A stretch of DNA of 64,000 nucleotides from Planococcus sp. A6 (GTDB lineage: Bacteria > Bacillota > Bacilli > Bacillales_A > Planococcaceae): positions 1 through 64,000 of the forward strand of contig NZ_JAPEHT010000001.1 of NCBI RefSeq assembly GCF_028823615.1, in the 5' to 3' direction. The translations under genes were made by a program, and so were the position numbers. Under the pieces are notes generated by a model. That model saw nothing but the letters and a program-made list of their open reading frames with translations, was not told the DNA's origin and ran no database searches. This document shows, piece after piece, positions 8,691 to 16,677 of this stretch; positions within the stretch are counted from its first letter, which is position 1; each line of letters begins with the position of its first letter.

Positions 8691-8915
8691 GTGAACAAAC
8701 GAGTGAAGAACACAATAATCGGCACAATAATGTATGGCGTAATCGCTTATATCGTCACTTATATTTTAGACGGGCAACCGGTGTGGAACTTGGTATTCGG
8801 AATGGCGCTTGCTGGGTTTCTGTCTTATGGGTTTATTTTGCCGTATATGGAGAAGAAAAGATTAGAGAAAAACAGTGAAGCAAAAAAGCGGATGGGAGAG
8901 AACTCGAATGACTAA
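8691..8915 (+). CDS. Small membrane protein, first of a tandem pair
   Basis: A 74-residue protein read from a GTG at 8691 behind a GGGAGGAGAG ribosome binding site. Two transmembrane segments (about 8-26 and 31-50) are followed by a charged KKR-rich tail. It resembles the next product in layout and in the Ile-xxx-Tyr/Leu-Gly-x-Pro pattern between the helices, so the two look like tandem duplicates. Its last 8 nt overlap the next start, implying translational coupling. Function unknown. Confidence 0.65.
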   Translation: MNKRVKNTIIGTIMYGVIAYIVTYILDGQPVWNLVFGMALAGFLSYGFILPYMEKKRLEKNSEAKKRMGENSND

Positions 8916-9114
8916 CCGTGCAGTAAAGGCCATTTCCTGGGCAGTGGCATATGGCACTATCGCGTTTTTGGTGAGCTACCTACTCGGCGGCGAACCGGGA
9001 TGGGTCTATTTTATCGGCTCCTTGATTGCCGGCTTCATCGTGTATGGAGTGCTGCGGCCCATCGTCCAGAACAAGCGCCGCAAGAAACAACAGCGAGCAG
9101 GTGAACGTATATGA
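8908..9114 (+). CDS. Small membrane protein, tandem paralogue
   Basis: A 68-residue protein starting at the ATG at 8908, inside the end of the preceding gene and served by GGGAGAG; an in-frame ATG at 8875 lies deep in the upstream gene and is unlikely. Two helices with an LGGEPGW turn echo the LDGQPVW turn of its neighbour, and a basic KRRKKQQR tail follows. Its stop overlaps the next start in an ATGA arrangement. The gene belongs to a three-gene operon of unknown role. Confidence 0.65.
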   Translation: MTNRAVKAISWAVAYGTIAFLVSYLLGGEPGWVYFIGSLIAGFIVYGVLRPIVQNKRRKKQQRAGERI

Positions 9115-9359
9115 GCTGGCCTGAAATCAAAGAACATCTGACAGAGCCGATTTTTTCGAAGAAGAAAGACCCGATACTCTTTTTCCCCTTAGTATTTCTC
9201 GTCACGTGGCTTGGGACAGTCGTTTATCAAAGAACCGGCATTTCTTATGTTGAATACATATTGTGGTTGATCCCGATCTCCCTCGTTCTTTCTGCCTTGT
9301 ACATTTTATTGATTGTCTGGCTGAAAAAGAAACGGGCGAAACGCACCAATGAATCATAA
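9111..9359 (+). CDS. Small membrane protein, third gene of the operon
   Basis: An 82-residue protein with two hydrophobic segments (about 23-40 and 48-70), a soluble N-terminus and a KKKRAKR tail consistent with the positive-inside rule. Its ATG overlaps the previous stop codon (ATGA). It is unlike the preceding tandem pair in sequence but shares size and topology. No family recognised. A strong terminator follows. Confidence 0.65.
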   Translation: MSWPEIKEHLTEPIFSKKKDPILFFPLVFLVTWLGTVVYQRTGISYVEYILWLIPISLVLSALYILLIVWLKKKRAKRTNES

Positions 9360-9400
9360 AGAAAGCGCGTGTCTTCTAAGAGACTCGCGCTTTCTTTATG
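9358..9400 (+). terminator. Bidirectional terminator between convergent genes
   Basis: AAAGAAAGCGCG (9358-9369) pairs with CGCGCTTTCTTT (9386-9397), with an inner TCT/AGA stem. It lies between the plus-strand operon and the minus-strand gene ending at 9404. Confidence 0.8.
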
Positions 9401-9403
9401 GTT

Positions 9404-9958
9404 TTATTCTTCAATCACATGGTTCTCTTTGTCGTAAAAAGTAAATTCGGCCGGCGCTGACGAGTGAATGGCGTCTGGTAGCTTCGCGTACTCAATGAGG
9501 TAGGGGTCACTAGCTGTCGAAAAATTGTATTCCAATTGAGCGGCTCCTAGAGTTTTCAGGGTAACTTGAGCGATTCGCAAGGAATCATTTGTGCCAACCA
9601 ACACACCATAAGTTCCATCATTTGTCGGGATATCCAGATACGTGAAACCAGGAACAGTCCCGAACGTATTTATGCGCAAGCGTTTGAACCAATCAAGTTC
9701 GTAATGCGCATACATTGTCGTCCCGTTACTCGCTTCCAATAAGGCGATCCAGCTTTCGGAAGCATCTATTTTCTTGATTTCTTTCAGTGAAAAGTGCTTG
9801 TCGTCTGAGTTGCTGCGGTAAAGTTCATCAAATGCTGCTTGCGCGTGTTCCTCTAAATTGGCATGAAGATTATTGGCGTTGGCTGAAATGCTCAGCCCGT
9901 AGAATAAAATCGAAACGAGTATTAAAGATGCAAGAAACCACACAATTTTCCTGTTCAA
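9404..9958 (-). CDS. Exported or membrane-anchored protein of unknown function
   Basis: A 184-residue protein beginning with a TTG at 9958, for which GGGAGG is 8 nt upstream on the minus strand. The N-terminus (KIVWFLASLILVSILFYG) is a signal anchor or uncleaved signal peptide; the remainder is soluble and should face outside. No cysteine lipobox and no recognised domain. It converges on the small-membrane-protein operon and is read divergently from the M48-ankyrin gene. Confidence 0.6.
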   Translation of the reverse strand: MNRKIVWFLASLILVSILFYGLSISANANNLHANLEEHAQAAFDELYRSNSDDKHFSLKEIKKIDASESWIALLEASNGTTMYAHYELDWFKRLRINTFGTVPGFTYLDIPTNDGTYGVLVGTNDSLRIAQVTLKTLGAAQLEYNFSTASDPYLIEYAKLPDAIHSSAPAEFTFYDKENHVIEE

Positions 9959-10237
9959 GCCAATGCCTCCCTCACCAGTCAGTTGCCTCTATTTATTCCA
10001 TTCATCATACATCAAATTAGGAGAAATAGAAGACAGCCTTGAAACAATTCAGCAGACCAGCCGTCTTCTGAATAGCTGTTAATCAGTCGGCAACATCTCC
10101 GTATTGATCAGCGAAACCACTTGAATCATCATTTTTTAATCTTAACAAAAAAATTTACAAATCGCGTGAAAATTCTATTCTACAAATGAGCAGTAAGTGC
10201 TATTATATGTAAGATATTCCAAATCGAGAGGGAGAAA

Positions 10238-11530
10238 ATGATGAGTAAGACGAACATTCAATCAGATAGAGAGAGCATTTATTTTATTCTTAGCGTAATT
10301 TTTAGTGTGTTAATTTATGTATTGTTAGCCATCTCCATTGTTGGTATCGGCATTGCCTTGGCGATTTTCGCATTTTTGCTGTTCACCAATGCGGTGATGC
10401 TTGGGTCGATCCGTGGAAACGGCGTGCGCATCCACGAGCGCCAGTTCCCGGATGTCTACGAACGCGTGCAGACTTTAGCTGCGCAAATGGAATTAAAGAA
10501 AGTCCCGGACGTCTTCGTCATCCAATCCGAAGGGGCGCTCAACGCTTTTGCGACACGCTTCTTCGGGCGCGACATGGTCGTGTTGTATTCGGAAGTGTTT
10601 GAACTGGCGCGCGAGCAAGGCCAAGATGAACTGGATTTTATCATCGCCCACGAACTGGCTCACGTAAAACGCCGCCACGTCTGGAAAAACTTGTTGATCA
10701 TGCCGGCTGGGTTCATCCCGTTCTTGAGTTCGGCATACAGCCGCTCATGTGAATACACATGCGACCGCCACGCGGCCTACGAAATCCAAGATGCTGCCGC
10801 TGCGAAACGCGCATTGACGCTGCTGGGCATCGGCAAGAAAGCATATGCAGAAGTGAACGAAGATGCGTACCGCGAACAGATCCACACTGAGTCAAATGCA
10901 TTTGTTTGGTTGGCCGAAGTATTGTCGACGCATCCGCGTTTGCCGAAACGCATCCAATCGATTGACTGGTTCAGCAAGGCCGACGTCAAATTCTACCAGC
11001 CGAAACATGGCCGCATCGCTGTTGGCGCGACGATCTTGGCTCTTGTCATGAGCTTTGCATATGTCGGGATGCTTTCCTTGTTTATGGGAAGCGCTGCTTT
11101 TGCCGGGCCGTTTTTACTCGGATTTGAAGATGCGTTCTACGATGAAATGTATGCAGTTGAAGGACGGACGCCGCTCATGGCAGCCGCCGAGGAAGGGGAT
11201 TTGGCCGGAGTCGAACAAGCCCTTGCTGACGGTGAAGACATTCATGCCAAAGACTCAGAAGGTGCCGATGCCTTGATGTACGCCATCTACTGGTACGATA
11301 CAGAGGTTATGCAGACATTGATTGATGCAGGCGCTGATGTGAACACAAGCGATCATTATATGACAGCCTTAGCGAGAGTCGCTATGTACGGCGATTATGA
11401 CATGGCCAAACTGCTCGTCGAAAATGGCGCAGACCCGACTCTGGAAGGACCGGAAGGCATGAGCGCCATGGATGAAATCGGCGCAAGCTCTGAAAAAGAA
11501 TTCATGGAAATGCTGAAACAAGGATATTAA
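10238..11530 (+). CDS. M48-family metalloprotease fused to ankyrin repeats
   Basis: A 430-residue membrane protein combining two modules. Two N-terminal helices (about 13-50) precede an M48 (HtpX/Ste24-like) domain with the zinc motif HELAH at 138-142 and a downstream Glu in the RSCEYTCDRHA segment, the expected third ligand. A further hydrophobic stretch (about 258-292) leads into three or so ankyrin repeats (about 305-425), with TPLMAAAEEGD, a GAD turn and ENGAD. HtpX-type proteases clear misfolded membrane proteins. An ankyrin tail is unusual and may recruit substrates or regulators (inference). The ATG at 10238 follows GAGGGAG. Confidence 0.85.
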   Translation: MMSKTNIQSDRESIYFILSVIFSVLIYVLLAISIVGIGIALAIFAFLLFTNAVMLGSIRGNGVRIHERQFPDVYERVQTLAAQMELKKVPDVFVIQSEGALNAFATRFFGRDMVVLYSEVFELAREQGQDELDFIIAHELAHVKRRHVWKNLLIMPAGFIPFLSSAYSRSCEYTCDRHAAYEIQDAAAAKRALTLLGIGKKAYAEVNEDAYREQIHTESNAFVWLAEVLSTHPRLPKRIQSIDWFSKADVKFYQPKHGRIAVGATILALVMSFAYVGMLSLFMGSAAFAGPFLLGFEDAFYDEMYAVEGRTPLMAAAEEGDLAGVEQALADGEDIHAKDSEGADALMYAIYWYDTEVMQTLIDAGADVNTSDHYMTALARVAMYGDYDMAKLLVENGADPTLEGPEGMSAMDEIGASSEKEFMEMLKQGY

Positions 11531-11541
11531 TAGACTTCACC

Positions 11542-11583
11542 AAACAAGCGTCGATCGCTAACAGATCGACGCTTGTTTCATTT
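11542..11583 (+). terminator. Strong terminator after the M48-ankyrin gene
   Basis: AAACAAGCGTCGATC (11542-11556) pairs perfectly with GATCGACGCTTGTTT (11564-11578) across a 7-nt loop, followed by CATTTTT. The convergent lipoprotein gene ends inside the loop. Confidence 0.85.
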
Positions 11584-11824
11584 TTACGTTGCCATCATCC
11601 CCATCGACATGATCGATGCCCCATTCGCAATTCCCTTCATTTTCCCATTCCACTTCATAACGGCCCCAGCCATAGTCGATGGAAATCACTTCGGCTGTTC
11701 CAAATGAATTAGTGTGAAGCTCTTCAATAATAGCGATGGCCTCGGATTCACTAATCTGCGGTTCTTGCATGCAGCCGAATAATAGAGAGCTTAAGAACAA
11801 TGCGAGCAAACTCAAGCGCTTCAT
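11558..11824 (-). CDS. Small lipoprotein
   Basis: An 88-residue protein starting at the ATG at 11824, with AAAGGGGTG suitably upstream; the longer open frame to 11935 lacks a start signal. A short signal peptide ends in a lipobox (LFGC), so it should be lipidated and held on the outer face of the membrane. The mature part starts with a helix-like segment containing EAIAIIEELH and is otherwise acidic. No family recognised. Its stop codon lies in the loop of the terminator of the convergent protease gene. Confidence 0.6.
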   Translation of the reverse strand: MKRLSLLALFLSSLLFGCMQEPQISESEAIAIIEELHTNSFGTAEVISIDYGWGRYEVEWENEGNCEWGIDHVDGDDGNVKMKQASIC

Positions 11825-12038
11825 GGTTTCACCCCTTTGGCAGATAGACGGAATTGAACCAACAAAAGTTACTGGAATTTTGGCTGAATATGTTATGTGT
11901 TTGCGATAGGCGGGTAGGCAGGGAGTAACACCCATTTATTTGGCAACTGGGAACAGCTTGGTGAATGACCGCAAATGGCCCGGATAGTTAGCACGGAGGA
12001 ATAAACCTCAAAATCCTTACTAGAGAGGAATGGTTAAA

Positions 12039-12194
12039 ATGAAAAAATTCGCAGCAATCATCTTTGCAAGCGGTTTGGCATTGTCCGCATGCTCAGGCGA
12101 CAGCGAACCGGAAACGGAACCACTCGAAGAAAACGACGGCGCCGATGACACGATGACCGATACGGATGATGGTGAAGAAGAAGAAGAGGATTGA
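12039..12194 (+). CDS. Very small acidic lipoprotein
   Basis: A 51-residue ORF, ATG at 12039 with AGAGAGGA upstream. It begins with a signal peptide and lipobox (ALSAC), then SGDSEPETE and a run dominated by Glu and Asp up to the stop. Residues 1-30 closely resemble the start of the 219-residue lipoprotein at 13248 (MKKFA-, AC-S-DSEPETE-, -MTDT-). It looks like the signal-plus-linker part of that family without its globular domain. It has its own terminator at 12252-12276, so it may be expressed as it stands. It could be a truncated paralogue or a genuine mini-lipoprotein. Confidence 0.6.
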   Translation: MKKFAAIIFASGLALSACSGDSEPETEPLEENDGADDTMTDTDDGEEEEED

Positions 12195-12251
12195 TGGGAC
12201 ACCATTGTTGGTGAAAGGATATGTAGATAATAAAATATGATTTGAAATGAG

Positions 12252-12276
12252 AGCCTGTGTAATCACAGGCTTTTTT
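12252..12276 (+). terminator. Terminator of the mini-lipoprotein gene
   Basis: AGCCTGTG (12252-12259), a TAAT loop and CACAGGCT (12264-12271), followed by T residues to 12276. Confidence 0.85.
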
Positions 12277-12482
12277 CGTGTGCAAAAACATCTTCTTCAA
12301 TGAGCTTGTTATTTCTTTGTGATGAATAGGTAATATCAGTGAAATAACCCACTTAATTGGTAATTATATATTCCATCTAGTATAATTTGGCATTAACAAC
12401 TTAACATTTATTAGTCATTCCGATGAAGAAGAGATGACATCTTGATTCACAGGACACCAAAGAAATGAGGAGGACGAGAAGA

Positions 12483-13175
12483 ATGATTAAAAAATGGTTT
12501 GCAGCAGGAACGATTGGTGCAGCGTTGACGCTCAGCGCCTGCGGTTCGGATACGACCGAGGTCAATGAGGAATCGGAAACGACAGCTTCTGAAGGCGTGG
12601 ATGAAACAGAAGAAACAACTGAAACAGAACAAGCGGAAGAAGAGGAGCCGCTCGAAGACGTCGAGGAAATTGAAGAAGATACCGGGGAAGGTGAGGATGT
12701 CCAAGAAGACGATAGCTTGAAGGCGACCAACACCTATACGAACAAAGAACTCGGCATAACAGGAGAAGCCGGACCAATCCAATATGAAATTCCGGGTATC
12801 CAATTAAAGATTTTAGAACCAAAGGATCAAGCGACAGCTGACCTCTTTGAAGTGGAAGTGGGCGATGAAGTACATGCCTTTACCATTCAACTTGCAGGAG
12901 AGAACACTTCGGATGAGGATATGAATTTTTATCTCGGTCAATCAACAGCAATAACCAACACTAAGGAACAGTTAGAACCGGACATGCTTATGTCAGAGCA
13001 CATTAACGGGGAATATCTGGGCCAAGTACGGCACGAAGGGCATAATGTATACATCTTAGAAAATTCGACCGTCGATGAATTGGAAACAATCGAGTTGAGA
13101 ATATCCGCTCCGACAGATGAGAATTTCGAAAGCCAAGGAGAAGATATTTCTCACACGATTGAAGTGAACCAATAA
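12483..13175 (+). CDS. Lipoprotein with acidic linker and C-terminal beta domain
   Basis: A 230-residue protein starting at the ATG at 12483, because GAGGAGG lies 9 nt before it; the frame itself opens at 12465. The signal peptide ends in LSAC. A Glu/Thr/Asp-rich linker (about residues 22-78) precedes a C-terminal domain of about 145 residues resembling the Ig-like DUF4352/DUF5068 lipoproteins of Bacilli, with an internal EVEVGDEVHAFTIQL strand pattern. These are surface-exposed and of unknown role. It sits in a run of acidic lipoprotein genes (11558-13907). Confidence 0.65.
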   Translation: MIKKWFAAGTIGAALTLSACGSDTTEVNEESETTASEGVDETEETTETEQAEEEEPLEDVEEIEEDTGEGEDVQEDDSLKATNTYTNKELGITGEAGPIQYEIPGIQLKILEPKDQATADLFEVEVGDEVHAFTIQLAGENTSDEDMNFYLGQSTAITNTKEQLEPDMLMSEHINGEYLGQVRHEGHNVYILENSTVDELETIELRISAPTDENFESQGEDISHTIEVNQ

Positions 13176-13247
13176 ACGAGAAGTAAATTCTGACACGACT
13201 ACCGAGTGAATAAACTAACGATCATTGAGAAACAGAAAGGAATTTTT

Positions 13248-13907
13248 ATGAAGAAATTTGCAGTAATACTAGCGGCTATTGGACTTACACTGGCTGCTTG
13301 TTCGAGTGACAGCGAACCTGAAACCGAAGCAGTTGAAGAAGCGGGTAGCGCAGAAGAAGCAATGACTGATACGCAAGATACAGAAGACACTGAATCAGAT
13401 GAAGAAGGTAAAAGCGTCAGCGTCGATGAAGGAATCTTCAATGTCGAAGTGACCATCCCAGCATCGTTCTTTAACGAAGAAGAAGACTTGGAACAAGTCG
13501 CAGCAGACGCTGAAGCCGAAGAGGTGAAAGAAGCAACCGTCAATGAGGACGGATCGATCACGTACAAAATGTCTAAATCCCAGCACGCAGACATGCTGCA
13601 GGAATTCTCGAACAATATCGATGAACTGACAAACGATATCCCTGAATCCGGGGACTATCCGTCTATCCAAGCGGTAGAAGCTTCAAACAATTACGATCAC
13701 TTCACTGTTCAAGTGGACCAGGAAGCTTATGAAAATAGCTTCGACGGCATTGCTACCATGACTCTCGGTATTTCCGGCTCGTATTATCAAGTGTTGGACG
13801 GTGTCGACGTAGATGATTATGAAGTCACTATAGATATAGAAGATGCAGAAACCGGGGAAGTATTTGATACGATTGTTTATCCGGAAGCACTGGATGAGAT
13901 GGGGTAA
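13248..13907 (+). CDS. Acidic lipoprotein of unknown function
   Basis: A 219-residue protein starting at the ATG at 13248, preceded by AAAGGA; the frame is open from 13206. Signal peptide and lipobox (LAAC) are followed by an acidic linker (about 20-58) and a globular domain carrying VTIPASFF and a later YEVTIDIED strand. Its N-terminus is paralogous to the 51-residue product at 12039. No named family is recognised with certainty. It is followed by a symmetrical terminator shared with the convergent antitoxin-like gene. Confidence 0.65.
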   Translation: MKKFAVILAAIGLTLAACSSDSEPETEAVEEAGSAEEAMTDTQDTEDTESDEEGKSVSVDEGIFNVEVTIPASFFNEEEDLEQVAADAEAEEVKEATVNEDGSITYKMSKSQHADMLQEFSNNIDELTNDIPESGDYPSIQAVEASNNYDHFTVQVDQEAYENSFDGIATMTLGISGSYYQVLDGVDVDDYEVTIDIEDAETGEVFDTIVYPEALDEMG

Positions 13908-13926
13908 AAGTAGAATAATGGTATTC

Positions 13927-13955
13927 AAAAAAGCTCGCAGCGATGCGAGCTTTTT
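13927..13955 (+). terminator. Bidirectional terminator
   Basis: AAAAAAGCTCGCA (13927-13939) and TGCGAGCTTTTT (13944-13955) around a 4-nt loop. A-tract and T-tract on the two sides serve both the lipoprotein gene and the convergent gene ending at 13974. Confidence 0.85.
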
Positions 13956-13973
13956 GCCGTTCACCACAATGAA

Positions 13974-14339
13974 CTATTCAACATCGAACAACTCGTTATC
14001 GGCTATCTCATCTGGATCCATAGCCAAAATCCGTGCATAAGCTTGTTCCCCAATTGCTTCTCTCAACGACACCAATTTTTCAGGAGCGGCGTGTAGTTCC
14101 GAAATGCGATTGCTGATTTCAAACTTCCAAAATAGCTCCTTATAATACTCGAGCTCCTGATACAATCTCTCATATTCTCTGTAACCCAACATCACAGAAT
14201 CGATTCGGCCATGAACGGAAATATATTGTGGTTTGTCTTTAGCCGCTTTGCATAAATAGGAAAAATTCTTCGAAGCCTTAGAGACTGTGATGATTTGGTC
14301 GGAAGTAATAGAAGGCTTTTGTCCCGATTCAGGAAGCAC
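13974..14339 (-). CDS. Phd/YefM-like antitoxin-type protein
   Basis: A 121-residue protein. I place the start at the GTG at 14339 because AAGGAG then has 9-nt spacing; the frame opens at a TTG (14348) that touches the ribosome binding site. Its N-terminal part (VSKASKNFSYLCKAA, then an SVHGRIDSVML stretch and REYERL) has the layout of Phd/YefM antitoxins, which bind DNA with this domain and neutralise a toxin with the C-terminus. No toxin gene of RelE or Doc type is adjacent on either side. It may be a solitary regulator or the remnant of a pair. Confidence 0.55.
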   Translation of the reverse strand: MLPESGQKPSITSDQIITVSKASKNFSYLCKAAKDKPQYISVHGRIDSVMLGYREYERLYQELEYYKELFWKFEISNRISELHAAPEKLVSLREAIGEQAYARILAMDPDEIADNELFDVE

Positions 14340-14507
14340 AAAAATCAACTCCTTATAATCTCTTTGTCTAAATATGCTCTCAAGCTAATAATTTGTCAAT
14401 AATTGTAGTAATATTGCGAAAAGTATCCTCAGATTAGTTAAATAATGCTAAACTGAGATTAAGTAACAGACAGGATTTTACAACTAGAGAAGATAGGGGA
14501 CGGCCAC

Positions 14508-16348
14508 ATGATTATCTATAACGAAAGTTCTTATAAATTCATTAGCCACGTACTGGAGCAGCGCATCGAATCTGTTCTTCTAGACCGGGTGCAGGAGAAA
14601 ATGAACCATTCGGTTTCGCCAAGTGAGATCCGTTCGTGGACCAACTCATTACCTCAAATGGCGAAGATTTTGCGTGATGCGGATTTGAAAGACGGCACGC
14701 ATGTATTACTTGAATACAAACTGCCATCAACCGAAAAGCGCATTGATTTTCTTATTACTGGCGAAGACAAGACCGGCAAGCAAAACGCGGTCATCGTGGA
14801 GCTGAAGCAATGGCAGAAATCCCAACTAGCAGAAGGCGATGGCATCGTCAAAACCTATCTTGGCGGGCGCAATCGCGAAACGGTGCATCCGTCTTACCAG
14901 TCCTTATCCTATAAGCGCTTTCTCGAGAACTTCAACGAATCCTTATATGAAGGCACATCGATCAATTTAAGCTCATGTGCGTATTTGCATAATTACATAC
15001 CCAATCGTGAATCGGAGCCTTTGCTCGATGAACGCTACCAAAGCTATATCGAACAGTCGCCGGTCTATTTCCAATTCGATGACTTGTTATTGCGCAAGCG
15101 AATCAATGACGCGGTCTCGGAAGGAAAAGGCGACGAAATCGCGCGAAGAATCGAAGAAGGACGCATCCGACCATCGAAAAAACTGGTCGAAGCCGTTAAT
15201 TCATTGTTCGAAGGCAATGAGGAATTCATCCTGCTCGACGAACAGAAAGTCGCCTACGAGAAAGTGCTATCCATTTACAATGGCTTAGATCTCGAAACCG
15301 ACCAAAAGCACACAATCCTCATCAAAGGTGGTCCTGGCACCGGCAAGTCGGTCATCGGCCTGAACTTGATGAACTTCCTGCTGGGTGAGGCAGCGACGAT
15401 CGAATACATCACGCCGAACCAGTCATTCCGTGAAATCCTGCGCAAGAAACTGATCGGCCGGAGCGGCTTCGTCGAAGTACGCAACCTGTTCAAAGGATCT
15501 GCCGCGTATGTCGACACGCCGAATAATTATTTCGACGTCCTTGTCTGCGATGAAGCACATCGCCTGAAAAATCAGGGCCATATGAAACCGAAAATCGAGG
15601 GCGAAAATCAGGCGACGCAAATTATCCGATCCAGCAGGCTCAGCGTTTTCTTTATCGACGACGAACAAGTCATCTCTAATAAAGATATTGGCCGCTTCGA
15701 ACTGTTGAAAGAAGAAGCCGAAAAACAATAAACGTCCATGTCGTCGAACTCGATTCGCAGTTCCGCTGCTCCGGCTCCGGCAATTACCTGGAATGGCTCG
15801 ATAATTTACTGTACGACAAGAAACAAGACATCCAGCTCGATGGAGACTTCGATTTCCAAATAGTCGATTCACCGCAGGAGTTGTATGAAAAAGTCGTCAA
15901 AGAAAAAGGAGGCAGGCTGCTTGCGGGCTATGCATGGGATTGGAATAAGAACCCGGTGGACGGAGAGTTACCAAAAGACGTCATAATAGAGGAACACGAC
16001 TTCGCCATGCCATGGAATGACCCGAACCGCATCGACTGGGCGATCCATTCAGAAGGCTCGGAACAAATCGGCTGCATACATACCGTGCAAGGACTGGAGA
16101 TGGAATACGTCGGGGTCATTATCGGTAAAGACTTGACCTATAATCCAGAAACGCAGTCGCTGAAAGTGAAGCGGGAGAATTTTAAAGATAAAGGGGCGAA
16201 ACCTGGGAAGCCTAAGGGGAAGTATACGGTTGATCCGCTTGATCAGTTGGTGAGGAATACGTATAAGACCTTGATGACTCGGGGGATGAAGGGGTGTTAT
16301 GTTTATTGCGTAGATAGAGAATTAGAACAACGGTTATTAATCGAATAA
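14508..16348 (+). pseudogene. Frameshifted nuclease-helicase protein with DUF2075 domain
   Basis: The first frame (14508-15731) gives 407 residues ending EEAEKQ-stop. The next frame continues without a gap in homology (VHVVELDSQFRCSG...) to 16348. Adding one A to the A5 run at 15721-15725 restores one 613-residue reading. The N-terminus has a PD-(D/E)XK-like pattern (Asp80, ELK at 98-100). Walker A GGPGTGKS is at 274-281 and DEAH at 348-351, as in DUF2075 (schlafen-3-like) ATPases. The downstream half holds the LDSQFR motif and the HTVQGLE motif. Either a genuine mutation or a homopolymer error; if intact it would be a nucleic-acid-acting enzyme, perhaps in defence (inference). Confidence 0.8.
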
Positions 16349-16393
16349 ATACACAATTTTTTTAAGTAATACTTTAAAGGAGGTGATTATAAA

Positions 16394-16573
16394 ATGGACT
16401 GTAAGAGGTGTGAAGTTGGGAAGATGATGTTTAACGAAGACTGGGACAAAGAATTCGATAGGCTAGATAGAACCTATCCTGATTATGATTCAATAAAAAG
16501 AGAGTTAAATAGGCGAGGGATTCCAAAATACATTTGTTCGAATTGTAAATTTGAGGAACTGGAAAAAATATGA
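16394..16573 (+). CDS. 59-residue zinc-ribbon-like protein
   Basis: A short ORF with an outstanding ribosome binding site: AAGGAGGTGAT ends 7 nt before the ATG at 16394. The product has two CxxC pairs, Cys3/Cys6 and Cys48/Cys51, spaced to form one zinc site and separated by a charged, Asp/Arg-rich helical segment. No family recognised. Composition is AT-rich like the following genes and unlike the preceding one. The start signal is the main reason to believe that it is translated. Confidence 0.6.
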   Translation: MDCKRCEVGKMMFNEDWDKEFDRLDRTYPDYDSIKRELNRRGIPKYICSNCKFEELEKI

Positions 16574-16677
16574 ATAGAAAAGGGGTGCAATGATAGACTG
16601 CAACCCTTGTAATTTCAAGTTAATAATAGGTAGAGATGAAGTAGCTTAAAGAGATTGTCGACAGATAGAAAAGTCAA

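Noticed and set aside
12401-12822. Several minus-strand ORFs rich in Ser and Val opposite the lipoprotein genes
   Set aside because: They are antisense readings of the Glu/Asp-rich linkers and have no start signals.
15700-15740. Programmed -1 frameshift in the DUF2075 gene
   Set aside because: The site (GAA AAA CAA TAA) lacks a good slippery heptamer and no downstream pseudoknot was evident; a one-base loss in the A-run explains it better.
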